Source: Linnemannia elongata (lineage: Eukaryota > Mortierellomycota > Mortierellomycetes > Mortierellales > Mortierellaceae). Taken from it: 64,000 nt of DNA. Below, one piece after another: positions 20,403 through 30,002 of the stretch. A model generated the notes under the pieces. That model worked only from the letters and a program-made list of their open reading frames with translations. It was not told where the DNA came from and made no database searches. Location: the NCBI GenBank assembly GCA_036320915.1, contig JAXBDG010000023.1, positions 310,001 to 374,000 on the forward strand. The letters are read 5' to 3'. Position 1 is the first letter of the stretch. Every line of letters begins with the position of its first letter. A program made the translations under genes and the position numbers.

Positions 20403-20893
20403 TTGTTTGCATTGGGACGAGGCAACGCTCAGTCAGCAAAACAGGGGACCGATTGTCAGGGCATTTCCACCTTCGACAGATTAACGCAGAAACAGATCCT
20501 ACATGATGAATGGTCGTTTGGCAAAATCAGCGAGCGTGTAAGTTGTCGAATGTGAAGGCTGCAAGGCGAGATGTGCAGGCAGGCGGAGAGATGTGCAAAA
20601 GATGTGCCACACCGGTCGAAAAAAAACGGTCACACTCCGCCTGCCTGCACAGCCCTTGCACATCCCTTGCACATCTCTCCGCCTGCTTGCACATCTCTTG
20701 CACATCTCTCCGCCTGCCTGCACATCTCGCCTTGCAGCCTTCACATTCGACAACTTACACACTCGCTGATTTTGCCAAACGACCATTCATCATGTAGGAT
20801 CTGTTTCTGCGTTAATCTGTCGAAGGTGGAAATGCCCTGACAATCGGTCCCCTGTTTTGCTGACTGAGCGTTGCCTCGTCCAAATGCAAACAA
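20403..20893. mobile_element. 491-bp near-perfect palindromic (fold-back MITE) element, TA-flanked
   Basis: Left arm 20,403-20,598 and right arm 20,698-20,893 are reverse complements over about 196 bp with only a few mismatches. Both ends read TTGTTTGCATT and are bordered by TA (20,401-20,402 and 20,894-20,895). The central 99 bp holds repeats of TTGCACATC and CCGCCTGC. The related sequence at 27,270 lacks the element, giving an empty site that ends …cctatta. TA duplication points to a Tc1/mariner-type source. A transcript would fold into one long hairpin. Similar open frames on both strands are by-products of the palindrome, not genes. Confidence 0.8.
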
Positions 20894-20895
20894 TA

Positions 20896-21342
20896 TAAAA
20901 AATTACTAGCGTTTGTGATGTCAAAGGAGGAAGGAACCAACACACGAGTTGATGCCGCCATGCATTGCGACCTTTGCTCAATCGAATTCGAAACAGAGCA
21001 ACAGCACAGGATCCATTTGGAAACCATTCATTGAAATGCGTGGTGACGCAACATGACGGCCAGAAAGTCACCCTGACACGGACCGACGGTGTATTCGGCA
21101 GTTTTTGGGGAGATGTTTTCCGTTGTGAAGTCTGAAGCGATCATTTCCATGAGGGGCTAGCAGGCTTTTGTTGATTTGGGGTCATGTGATAGAAGCCAGG
21201 ATTCCATACTTGAGCAGCATTATTGGGGGTGCGATAGTGGGATGGGCAACGAAAAAAGAAGTGTGTTTTTGATGAAAGTTGAGTAGTAAATGCTGGTGTG
21301 AAGCCCTCCAGACCAGTGTTCAGTATACAGACAAAAAGACAC
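20896..21342. other. intergenic between two mobile elements
   Basis: No gene, repeat or regulatory feature recognised. Confidence 0.4.
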
Positions 21343-21344
21343 TA

Positions 21345-23604
21345 CACTCCTTTTTGCGAAATAGTCCACTTTTCATAGTAAATGTGAGCCATTTCGACTG
21401 AATTGAAAATATTAAGGGTGTTATTCATTTCCGTAACGCCTTATTTCCCTGCAATATTGACGCTCATAACTACATCGAAAGCATGTCATCCTTACTTTTC
21501 ACTCCTCTCTCGCTTCCAATATGGTAAAAAACAGACCCCACACTCGTTTCCGAGGCCCTCCCTTCGTGGACATCACTTCTGTGGTAAACCAGCTCCAGAA
21601 CGGAGCCTCAACACAAACAGAGGAAGCGGACGCGTTGCACTACCAAGCACTGTTGTGTGCAGCGCGGGCTCGCAACAACAAGATTGTCAAAAGCCGACCT
21701 CAACAGCCTCAGCGGCCTCAACAACCCCGACAACCCCGACAACATCGACAACATCGACAACCTGCCTATCCAAAAGCCCACAGGGGGGAAGGATTTCCTC
21801 TAAGGCGTCGAATGGAATTGGTTGAGATCTTCCGTTATCTTAAGGAGAGCGCCGACACGAATGTTACGGCAAGCAATTTTCATCAGTTTGTGCGCTTCCC
21901 CGTCCCACGGCATTCAATCGTAAAATGGGACAAGGAGTTCGACAAGATCCAATTCGATGTAGCACATGGCCGAGGCGATAAATGTACACTCTCCAGCAGC
22001 CCAGTCGACCTTATACGACACATCATGGACAAGACTGTCCTTGAGTGACTACTGGAGGTTCGGAAGAGTAATGGAATTGTCAGTGGTCTTCGGCTCCAGG
22101 CCGCTGCCGAATCCGTTCTTCACATTCTAATGGACGACATTCTCGCCTTCGATGAAATCCCTTTTGGCCGTCCAATCTCTTTTACATCATCGTGGCGTTC
22201 AAGAATGACTCAGGAGTACAGTGTCGCCTACTGCGGTCTCAAAGGAGAAGCGGGATCTGTCGACAAGGACGCTATTGCAGAAAGGATGAACGAGATTCGT
22301 AACATATGCTCCGACTATGAGCTTGACGACATCTACAACTGCGATGAGACTGGCATGTACCTCAAGGAGCTCTCCACTCACTCGTACACTACGCAGGAGT
22401 TGATTAGTGGCGCCAAACCAGAGCGGGGGGAAGCTCGCGTTTCGATTCTTTTTTGTGTCAACGCCTCAGGATCTTCGCTTGCCCGAGCAAGAACGGTAGA
22501 GGCTTTGAGGCTGCAAGTCATTGGTAAGGATATAAAAACGTCTTGCTTTTGTATCAATATAAAGTAATAAGAAATGAATTTAATAATCATGTCTGCTTGC
22601 TTAACACTCTAGCCGAGCACCTTGCTCGAGGTATCCATGTGTTACCTGAGGTTCCTATTACCTCCATGAGACACGGAAATGGATACATGACCCTGGGTCT
22701 TTTCAAGCAATGGCTTCATTTGCTCGACGACAGCCTCATTAACAGAAGCCTTCTGCTCATTGACTCGTGTGGAGCACACGGAAAGCCTAAAGCTAACATC
22801 CAGGACCCGCTTGCAGAAGAGACATGGAAACATCTTCGGATTGAGCGCCTGCCACCCCATTCAACAGCCGTTACCCAACCTTTGGACGCAGGAATAATCA
22901 GCTCATTCAAACGACACTATCTCGAGATGCTCAGCAACAAATCAATTGCAAAGGAGTATGCCACTGGCGAGAAAATCACCAATGGTGAGGCATGGTCACT
23001 TATTCCGTACGCGTGGTCGCATGTCACGGCCTTGACTGTGAGGCATTGTTTCTGCAAAGCGGGCGTTCTTTCACAGGCGCAAGTTGACAAGCTGGAGCAG
23101 GAATCAATATATCTGGAAGAGCAACCACCACTGTATCCTCCCGTGACGGACGCGGATGCAAGTCAAGCCAGGCGACGTTATGTACGATTGATTGCTTCGG
23201 TCATGGACGGAGACAAGATTCAGTTTTCCCTCGACAAGAACCAAAAGGACGCACAGGATATGGCAGAGGAGATCAGACAGAAGGTGCGCAACAAGATCGC
23301 CAAGAGGTACGGCTCGCGAGACAGAAGTTCTTCCGTTGAGGCTGAGGTTGTTAAATTGTTCCAGTCTACGTATGAAGGAGACAACTGGGCGACTAGGACG
23401 GTCCAAATGCTTAGGGACAAGAGTGCGGACCGCCGAAAAGCAGCACGCCTCTTGATACGAACGTTTGAGGAATAGAAGTAATACCGAGAACGCGATCCTT
23501 TAAATCCTTGCAGAAATAAAATGAATAACACCCTTAATATTTTCAATTCAGTCGAAATGGCTCACATTTACTATGAAAAGTGGACTATTTCGCAAAAAGG
23601 AGTG
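21345..23604 (+). mobile_element. pogo/Tigger-type DNA transposon with 86-bp identical TIRs
   Basis: The terminal inverted repeats begin CACTCCTTTTTGCG and match perfectly over 86 bp (21,345-21,430 against 23,604-23,519). They are flanked by TA duplications at 21,343-21,344 and 23,605-23,606. The 2260-bp element holds one transposase gene. Identical TIRs indicate a recent insertion. Removing the element restores CTAGTGCCAA-G-TTGGCACTAG, so it landed within a short perfect palindrome. Confidence 0.9.
21521..23475 (+). pseudogene. DDE transposase of the pogo/Tigger type, one in-frame stop
   Basis: Exons 21,521-22,523 and 22,613-23,475 join in phase 1 across a GT-AG intron. The frame runs 621 codons with a single interruption, TGA at 22,046-22,048 (codon 176); no frameshift is seen. 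The N-terminal part has a Gln/Pro/Arg-rich tract and a helix-turn-helix-like region. The DDE_1 domain shows N-C-D-E-T-G (Asp near codon 275), L-L-I-D-S-C-G-A-H (near 385) and P-L-D-A-G-I-I preceded by L-P-P-H-S-T (near 426), the DDxD pattern of pogo-like enzymes that cut and paste at TA. The C-terminus is a charged coiled coil. The stop could be a CGA-to-TGA transition. As it stands the protein should be truncated before the catalytic core, unless the stop is read through or bypassed. Confidence 0.9.
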
Positions 23605-23655
23605 TAGTGCCAAGTTGGCACTAGACCAAACATTATTTCAGAACTGGTACGGAAC

Positions 23656-24124
23656 ATGTTCAAATTTGGCAATTCTCCCTATTTTTTGACCTCCTTTGCA
23701 CCAAAAAAATCTTGCAAAAACTGCCTATTCCGTTGCAATTATTGCAAGAAGTCGTTCAACTCAAAGTCAGGCATCCGATCGCACTTGGCACGACAATGTT
23801 GCAATGAGGAACAACCGAGCTCTGACCTCCATGACGAGCAGTGACCATCCCCATAACCTTACCAGCCGCTCTCATGCAACCCTTGTCCTTGAACGAGGCT
23901 CTGCCTGTGCCACGAGGCTTCGACGAGGTAGTGCTTTTTGCTTGTCAGCGACAAAACAGCTCTGAACTGGACAAGATTGCGACGTTGGGTGTCGTTCATT
24001 TCCTTGGATTGGCTCCTTTTACTGTGAAGGATAACTTGAGCATAGAGCAAAATGCGTTGGCTCACCCTGACGGCATCAAGAGGCTGTGTGTCGGTCAGTT
24101 GCAGTCTCCTGTCACCGTGCCGAA
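23656..24124 (+). other. unrecognised coding-like fragments, including a possible zinc finger
   Basis: Frame 23,656-23,844 contains F-R-C-N-Y-C-K-K-S-F-N-S-K-S-G-I-R-S-H-L, close to a C2H2 finger but with Cys where the second His belongs. A second frame (23,841 onward) gives D-K-I-A-T-L-G-V-V-H-F-L-G and is cut at the border of the satellite element at 24,125. It may be the interrupted remnant of one gene. Not recognised. Confidence 0.3.
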
Positions 24125-24705
24125 CCTAGGACTCCTAATCGAATCGAATAATACGAGTTCGATTCAATTCGAATGAATTTGAATCGAATTTGAGATAGGG
24201 TAGATTCGATTCGATATGAATGATCCGAATGGTTTGAATGATTCGAATGGTTCGAGAAGTGCCCTTAATTTCTGGTCGATCGAATTGTATTCAAACCATT
24301 TGATCAATTAATTCGAATGCGGTTCGAATGGTTCGAGTGATTCGATTCGAATGCGGGTCGAATGATCTCAACAAGTTGGATTGAATGGTATATGGTTTAA
24401 AATATATATTGTAGAAATGAAAAAGTAAACCCTATAAGTTTAAGGTAACTCTTTGAACCAAGAGTTCAAAAATAGCCAGCTGTCGACGTGGCATTAATAA
24501 TGGTTCGAATGGTCCGAATGCTTCGAATGCTTCGATTACTTCGAATGATTCGAATGATTCGATTGATTCGAATCGGAGTCGATTGATTCGATTGATTCGA
24601 ATCGGATTCGAACATTCAGCTTCAATCGAATTCGAATCGGATTCATTCGAATCGAAATCGAAATAGGCTAAATTCGATTCGATCAATTCAATTAGGAGCC
24701 CTAGG
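24125..24705. repeat. TTCGAA-satellite fold-back element with CCTAGG ends
   Basis: The ends CCTAGGACTCCTAAT (24,125) and ATTAGGAGCCCTAGG (to 24,705) are inverted copies. The interior is dominated by degenerate tandem TTCGAAT/GATTCGA units, themselves palindromic, around a central unique stretch (about 24,380-24,500). The block interrupts coding-like sequence on either side. It looks like a fold-back transposon or mobilised satellite. Confidence 0.7.
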
Positions 24706-24903
24706 TCTGACAACGTGAAGAGAAATAAAACCGTCCTCTACGCAACATTTGTTCAGGTCGATTCGTTCGACGTCACTTGGGCGAAGGAAGGCGCACATTC
24801 CAAGGAGCCAACAAAGTTTCTGAGTGAGCTGCTCTGCTGACATGTCATCGTTGCTGGTCTCCACACAAGCACCCTCGATTGACAGACACAGCCCAACAAC
24901 CAC
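24706..24903 (-). pseudogene. fragment resembling a Crypton-like tyrosine recombinase
   Basis: The minus-strand frame from 24,903 reads L-T-Q-K-L-C-W-L-L-G-M-C-A-F-L-R-P-S-D-V-E-R-I-D-L, which resembles the start of the catalytic domain of tyrosine recombinases (T-F-L-R-x-S-D-x-x-x-L). It stops abruptly at the satellite element. No catalytic His or Tyr segment is present. A relic of a Crypton- or DIRS-type element is likely; the assignment rests on this short motif alone. Confidence 0.4.
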
Positions 24904-25877
24904 TAGAGAGCATAAGTAGGCCTTCGGATCTCATCTCTTTTTTTTATCACCTTGACCCCTGTTCCCCTGTTCACACTTCTCACACCCCTTGTTCCCCATC
25001 CCCGAATGGACTTGACAAGATCATTTTGCCTTGTCCCTAGTCTTGGTTTACGACACCTTGAGGGGAATTTTTTGCATATTCTATTTCTTGCTTGATTTTT
25101 TTTTACATCCTGCTCCAGCCCCGTATGCTTTAAGGGCTATTGCATGATTTTTTTCAAGCAACTGCTCAGCAAGCCCCTTATTTTTCTTGCGTGATTTTTT
25201 CTTGCAGCCTGTTACTGCCTTAAACTTTCCACTGTCCTTCTTTTCTTAGGTTGCCCAGATCGTTAGATTTTCTTCCCTCGTCCATCTTTCCCTCCGGATA
25301 TTGTTTCTTCCCTGTCCGACACTTTTGATCTCTCATACGCATACCTTCGCCACAAACTGGACATTTCAAGCCCTCTCCAACATCCCTAGCCTCCCCCCCC
25401 CCCATGTTCCAAGCCCCGTCCCTTCATCCAAGCCCTGTCCATTGTTCTTAACGCCCTCTCTGTCCCTTCTGTTCATCTAATTGCTAATATAAATAGACCT
25501 TTTGTTCCTCTGTCCTGTTTCCCATTCTGCAACCGATTTGTCACCCCTCTGTTCCCTTTCCTGTTCCTTTGCACACTCTTTCAACTTACTTCCACCAGTC
25601 TTCTGGTTTGTTCCCTGCACGCTGTCTTTCTCCGTCTTTCTTCCTTTCTTCATAATAAAATAATATCACAAAACTATACTCCCCTTTCCGAGTCCTGCCA
25701 GATCGTTGCACTAACACCCGGTTAGTCCTTCTCTGGCCTCCCTCCCATTTCTTTTTCGAAACGTCACGAACAAGGTAAGCAACTATAATGTATTTGAGGA
25801 TAGTGCGTTTTACCTTTATCTATCATCTAAATCTTACCCAAAATCTTTGCTGTTGACGTTAGTGCACAGTTGCAAAC
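24904..25877 (+). other. pyrimidine-rich intergenic and 5' region of the hydrolase gene
   Basis: Strongly T/C-rich on the plus strand with no credible gene. Just before the hydrolase, a donor 'caag|gtaagc' at 25,775 and acceptor 'gacgttag' at 25,861-25,862 outline a probable intron in the 5' untranslated region. Confidence 0.45.
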
Positions 25878-26843
25878 ATGAGGCTTGTTGCGTTTGTTTT
25901 TATTTGCCTAGCCATAATTTTTGGAGAGTGCTCTACTCCAATCTCCTTCGGCACGCTCAAGCAGATCAACGCGGGTGAACTGAATGTCGGCTATGTCGAG
26001 GCCGGCCCTGCCGACGGTCCGGCGGTCATACTCATGCACGGATTCCCCTACGACATCCACAGCTATGGCGACGTCACGCCGCTGTTGGCCGCCGCGGGCT
26101 ATCGGGTACTCGTCCCCTACTTCCGTGGTCACGGCACCACCACGTTCCTCTCCAGCCGGACGCCGCGTACCGCCGAGCAGTCCGCGTTCGCGCTGGATAT
26201 CATCGCGCTGATGGATGCGCTGAAGATCGACAAGGCGATCCTGGCTGGTTTCGACTGGGGCACGCGTACCGGTAATATCATTGCGGCGCTGTGGCCGGAA
26301 CGCTGCAAGGCACTGGTCTCGGTTTCTGGTTACCTGATCACCAATCTCGTCGCTAACCTTCAGCCGCTGCCGCCACAACAGGAATGGGCTTGGTGGTACC
26401 AGTACTACTTCGCCACCGAGCGCGGCGAACTTGGCCTCACCAATCCGCAGTACCGGCACGATCTGGGCAACGCGATATGGAAGTTCAACTCTCCCAGATG
26501 GAACTACACCGCCGCCACCTACAACCAGACCGCAGCCGCCTTCACCAACGACGACTACGTCGCCATTGTGATCGGCAATTACCGCTGGCGGCAGAGCTTA
26601 GTAACGACGACACCACGCTACGCGGCGCTGGAGAAGAAACTTGCCGCCGCCCCAACCATCGGTGTGCCCACGATCACCCTCGATGGCGAACTGGACCCTT
26701 TCACGCCCGCCGGGAACGGTTCAGTCTACCGAACGAAATTCACTGGCAAGTACGACCACCGAGCGCTGCAAGTCGGCCACAACGTGCCGCAGGAAGCCCC
26801 CGAGGCCTTTGCCCAGGCCGTGATCGACGTCGACAAGTTTTGA
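25878..26843 (+). CDS. secreted alpha/beta hydrolase, Asp-nucleophile type, bacterial-like, 321 aa
   Basis: Intronless coding region, visibly richer in G and C at third positions than its surroundings. Residues 1-19 are a signal peptide ending near G-E-C-S-T. The mature part is an alpha/beta hydrolase: H54-G-F-P oxyanion motif, nucleophile elbow G124-F-D126-W-G with Asp as nucleophile, acid D269 or D273 in L-D-G-E-L-D, and base H301 in V-G-H-N. An Asp nucleophile is the mark of the epoxide hydrolase and haloalkane dehalogenase branch rather than esterases. From about residue 21 the protein resembles bacterial cytosolic hydrolases closely enough that I infer horizontal transfer followed by gain of a secretion signal. 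A probable 5' UTR intron suggests it is adapted to fungal expression. Substrate unknown. Confidence 0.88.
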   Translation: MRLVAFVFICLAIIFGECSTPISFGTLKQINAGELNVGYVEAGPADGPAVILMHGFPYDIHSYGDVTPLLAAAGYRVLVPYFRGHGTTTFLSSRTPRTAEQSAFALDIIALMDALKIDKAILAGFDWGTRTGNIIAALWPERCKALVSVSGYLITNLVANLQPLPPQQEWAWWYQYYFATERGELGLTNPQYRHDLGNAIWKFNSPRWNYTAATYNQTAAAFTNDDYVAIVIGNYRWRQSLVTTTPRYAALEKKLAAAPTIGVPTITLDGELDPFTPAGNGSVYRTKFTGKYDHRALQVGHNVPQEAPEAFAQAVIDVDKF

Positions 26844-26952
26844 TAAAACCCTCGGTTAAAGTGAAATTGTTGTGGTAAATAAATCCCTTTGTTTATGAAA
26901 GTCAGGATTAGACAAATTACAGTCCTCATCACCAAAGTAATGGAGATCAGGG

Positions 26953-27050
26953 TACACCATAATACTCTTCTTGGCTGAAGCTATGCATGGAACATGAGAT
27001 CTTTCCTAATACGGGTCGACAGTTACTGTCAATTGACGCTATAATACAAT
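26953..27050 (+). repeat. dispersed repeat family D, copy 2
   Basis: Matches about 5575-5664: 'ataata-ctctt-ttggctgaagct', 'gatctttcctaata' and 'actgtcaattga' in the same order. It begins about 110 bases after the hydrolase stop and abuts repeat B. Confidence 0.65.
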
Positions 27051-27052
27051 CT

Positions 27053-27276
27053 ACATCAAGGGACAGCTTCCAAGAATAGACATAAGAAAGGTCAAGGGAG
27101 AACGCCAGTAATAATACCAAGGGACAACACCAAACGACAAAAACATGGGACAACAGAAGGGACACACTAAGGAATTTTGGTAAGTGATTAAGGGATGTTA
27201 GAAAGAAAGGTGACAGGAAAAGATCAAGGGGCAACTGCAACAAATTAGTCTAGCTTATATCGTTCTCTACCTATTA
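27053..27276 (+). repeat. dispersed repeat family B, copy 2 (empty site of the palindromic element)
   Basis: Aligns with 20,190-20,402 along its whole length but continues past the TA at which the 491-bp palindrome sits in copy 1. It also contains the 'caagggacaac' vocabulary. Confidence 0.8.
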
Positions 27277-27836
27277 CCTATCCCCCTAGATGTAACTTGA
27301 CTAGAAACTTTAGCAGCCGCTTGCATGAATAGCCATAATATAGTAACATGAACTTTGTCCATTGCTCCACGTCCAAGGCTCCCCTACTCGCTCCTCGTTT
27401 CTTGTCTCTTTTCCTTTTCACCTACACTATCGATTTGTTGTGGACACCATCAAGAGGCAACAATGGGGAATTATTCCGAGGGATGCAGAAAATAACCAGA
27501 TAGTTCTGGAAAAATATTCAGGGGATAATGTGAAAGATCTAGGAATGTTAAAATAACTGAGGGAGTGCCGGGAAAAGAACAAGTGATGCTGAAAATGATC
27601 AAGCTATGCTGGAAGTGGTGAACTTTACCATGTGTTCCGTAGAAACGTGATAGGAATTGTCGAGTACGGGACTCTTACCAACCACCTTTCCTTTGTCTCT
27701 AAAGCACACTCATGGTAAGAGTGACAACTGGCTTGTGGCAGCCAGGCATTCATAGTGCCTTTTGATCCTTCGATGTCGGCTCTTTCTATCATACTGAAGC
27801 GGAGTTCAGTAAGCGTTGGATTGTTCACCCACTAAT

Positions 27837-27878
<42 letters not shown>

Positions 27879-29370
27879 CATTACCCTACTGATGAAATGC
27901 TGTTGCAATAATATTTGAAACTTAGTACGAGGGAAATTCATTCGGATAATTAGTATTTGGGCCTGCCTGAGCAGGCAATGGCCCGAAGTTCTCATCCATT
28001 TGGGTTATTTCTGGATACCTCCAAGTCGAAACCCATGCTAGAACGCGACAATTACCGCCTTTTCCGATTTTTAATTGGTTACGAATAGATCTTCGGATCC
28101 TGAGTCATGCTACAACGGGTTGATCTTGCAGAGCGGAAAGGCTTTGTGAGGTTTCTGCTAGTGTTAATTCCAAACAGGGTTGCAGCTCAGAGAGAAAATC
28201 GGGACTGAGTTGAGGTCGTTGATACCGACCCAGTTGTGGAGACGATATTGTCGTACTATGCGGACTGTAAGAGCAAAACGATCACGTCGATTTATTTCAT
28301 TACTTGATGACAGTTGTTGGACCGATCTTGAACGAGATTGTGGCTCTCCTGCAGAAAATCAATTTATTACTCTTCTACTTCTCCTATTTCACCTGTCTAA
28401 CTGAGCTTTTGTGATTGTAATAATTAGTGCAAATACCTGCACATCTGTTAGAAAAAGTAGAAAGGTCCAACTCCAGCAGGATGGTCAGTCGTGGCAACTC
28501 GACGTTATAGGACAGGCAATGAGCAAGAAAGAAATGTTTTATGGCAAACTCAAAGGACTTCACCCCAAAACAAAGACTGTCAACACGGATATCCTCCGCA
28601 TTCCCTTGATCAACTACACAGCACGCAGGTACTTGGACCACCACTTTTAGCCTTTCAAACTGTCGGACGGGAAGTCGCCTTTTTCTTGACCATCCAAGAC
28701 TGACAACACTACTGTTCATGGTCTATTTATCGACTGTTACTCTACCATCGTGTTTGACTAAGGTTGATCTGGACTACGATTTTCTTTTCACCTTTTTCCA
28801 AGTCCAGACCTTGATCAAAATCGCCAGTGAGCGCCTTGAGAGTAAGAGAAAACCATCAGAACGAAACGCAACTCTAAAGAGTCCTGTTGCGTCGAAAAGA
28901 TCGTCAGCGTAAAATGGTTGGAAAGCCGTATTAAAGTTCTAGTACTATTTCCTCAACTCAAGACTCAAGTGCGTTACAAATCGTAGATGCCACAAATGGA
29001 CTCCCGGCATTGGAGGAAAGCATATCAAATACAAGCCCCTTAACCAAACAAGCATCGGAGGCGCGGCCTCAATGTAGGAGCAATTTAATGTCGGTATGTA
29101 CGCCACAAGCCAGTTGTTCAAGTGGAGGTGGAGGTATTTACTGAGTTCGAATTTACAAGCAAACTTTGACACAAGGTTTGACATTTGATCACAGATACAA
29201 GGAACGATAGCGATACTCCATTGGTCAAGCGAATCTGCTCTCATACTGGGACAGTAAGTGCTTGCCTTGAGAGGTACCGAGGAACCCGACAGCCCAATTG
29301 GATGCTCAATGGTTATGAGCCTTTTTCACAAGAGGTCTGCTGGGGGAAAGTTTTTTTTTTTTGACGGGAG
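27277..29370. other. intergenic, possible degraded coding region
   Basis: No firm gene. Plus-strand frames at 28,180-28,404, 28,411-28,650 and 28,718-28,912 have coding-like composition (for example R-T-V-R-A-K-R-S-R-R-F-I-S-L-L-D-D) and could be exons or relics of one decayed gene, but I could not join them and recognise no family. 'tgatccttcgatgtcggct' near 27,760 recurs near 18,840. Confidence 0.3.
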
Positions 29371-29380
29371 GTATATAAAG
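29371..29380 (+). promoter_or_regulatory. TATA box of the GPI-protein gene
   Basis: GTATATAAAG lies 98-107 bases before the ATG at 29,478, followed by a CT-rich leader, the usual layout of strong fungal promoters. Confidence 0.6.
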
Positions 29381-29477
29381 AGCAGATCATGTCTCCTCCA
29401 TTTGTCTCCCTTGCACTTCACCCTTCCTCTCTCTCGCCCATACACATCTCCATCCCCCTCCGCCCCTAAAAAAGAAC

Positions 29478-30002
29478 ATGCGCTTCTCAACCATCTTCGC
29501 CTTTGCCTCCCTTGCCGCTGTGGCCTCAGCTGGTACATTCTCCCTCACCGATTTCTCCTCCAACAACACCAGTGCCTCGGACCCAGCCTGCTACGAGTGC
29601 GCCATGAACACCTTCCTCAAGGCCGTCCCTGCTTGTCAACGCTCCCATCTCGACAACATCAATGCAGAAGTCATGTTGACCGTCAAAGGAAGAGCTTGTC
29701 TCTGCCCTGTTTCCGCCTTGGTCATCAAGCCCGAGATCTTGAGCCCTTGTGCTGGAAGAGCGCCCATGTGTTCGGCCAACTTTATTGGCTTCACGACCGA
29801 TATCTTTTCCTACATTGGTAAAAACAACAACTGCTCTTCGACTGAGTCTGCTGTCTCTACACCTCCACCTCCTTCTACCACTGGATCAGACAAGCCTGCC
29901 GGTAAAAACCCTTCCAACGGAGCAAACAGTCTTGTGTCGTCTGACAATATCATCGCTTTTGGTGCCTTTGTTGCCATGGCTGCTGCCAGCCTTGTCCTGT
30001 AA
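29478..30002 (+). CDS. GPI-anchored 8-cysteine (CFEM-like) cell-wall protein, 174 aa
   Basis: Single exon. Residues 1-18 are a signal peptide (…S-L-A-A-V-A-S-A-G). The mature domain has eight cysteines in a C-x2-C…C…C-x-C…C…C…C arrangement, close in number and spacing to fungal CFEM or related wall-protein modules, but the Asp that coordinates haem iron after the third or fourth CFEM cysteine is not evident, so I call it CFEM-like only. A Ser/Thr/Pro-rich stalk (residues about 120-150) follows. The C-terminus is a hydrophobic tail (I-I-A-F-G-A-F-V-A-M-A-A-A-S-L-V-L) after small residues, a standard GPI-attachment signal. The protein should sit on the outer plasma membrane or in the wall. A TATA box and CT-rich leader suggest strong expression. 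Confidence 0.8.
   Translation: MRFSTIFAFASLAAVASAGTFSLTDFSSNNTSASDPACYECAMNTFLKAVPACQRSHLDNINAEVMLTVKGRACLCPVSALVIKPEILSPCAGRAPMCSANFIGFTTDIFSYIGKNNNCSSTESAVSTPPPPSTTGSDKPAGKNPSNGANSLVSSDNIIAFGAFVAMAAASLVL

Noticed and set aside
20499..20840. Nearly identical 95-codon frames on both strands.
   Set aside because: They are created by the palindrome at 20,403-20,893 and have no family signature.
24180..24713. Open frame of Asn/Ser/Glu/Ile repeats within the TTCGAA block.
   Set aside because: It is a translation of the hexamer satellite.
25908..26459. 183-codon frame antisense to the hydrolase.
   Set aside because: GC-rich coding sequence commonly leaves the opposite strand open. The plus strand has a signal peptide and a full catalytic triad.
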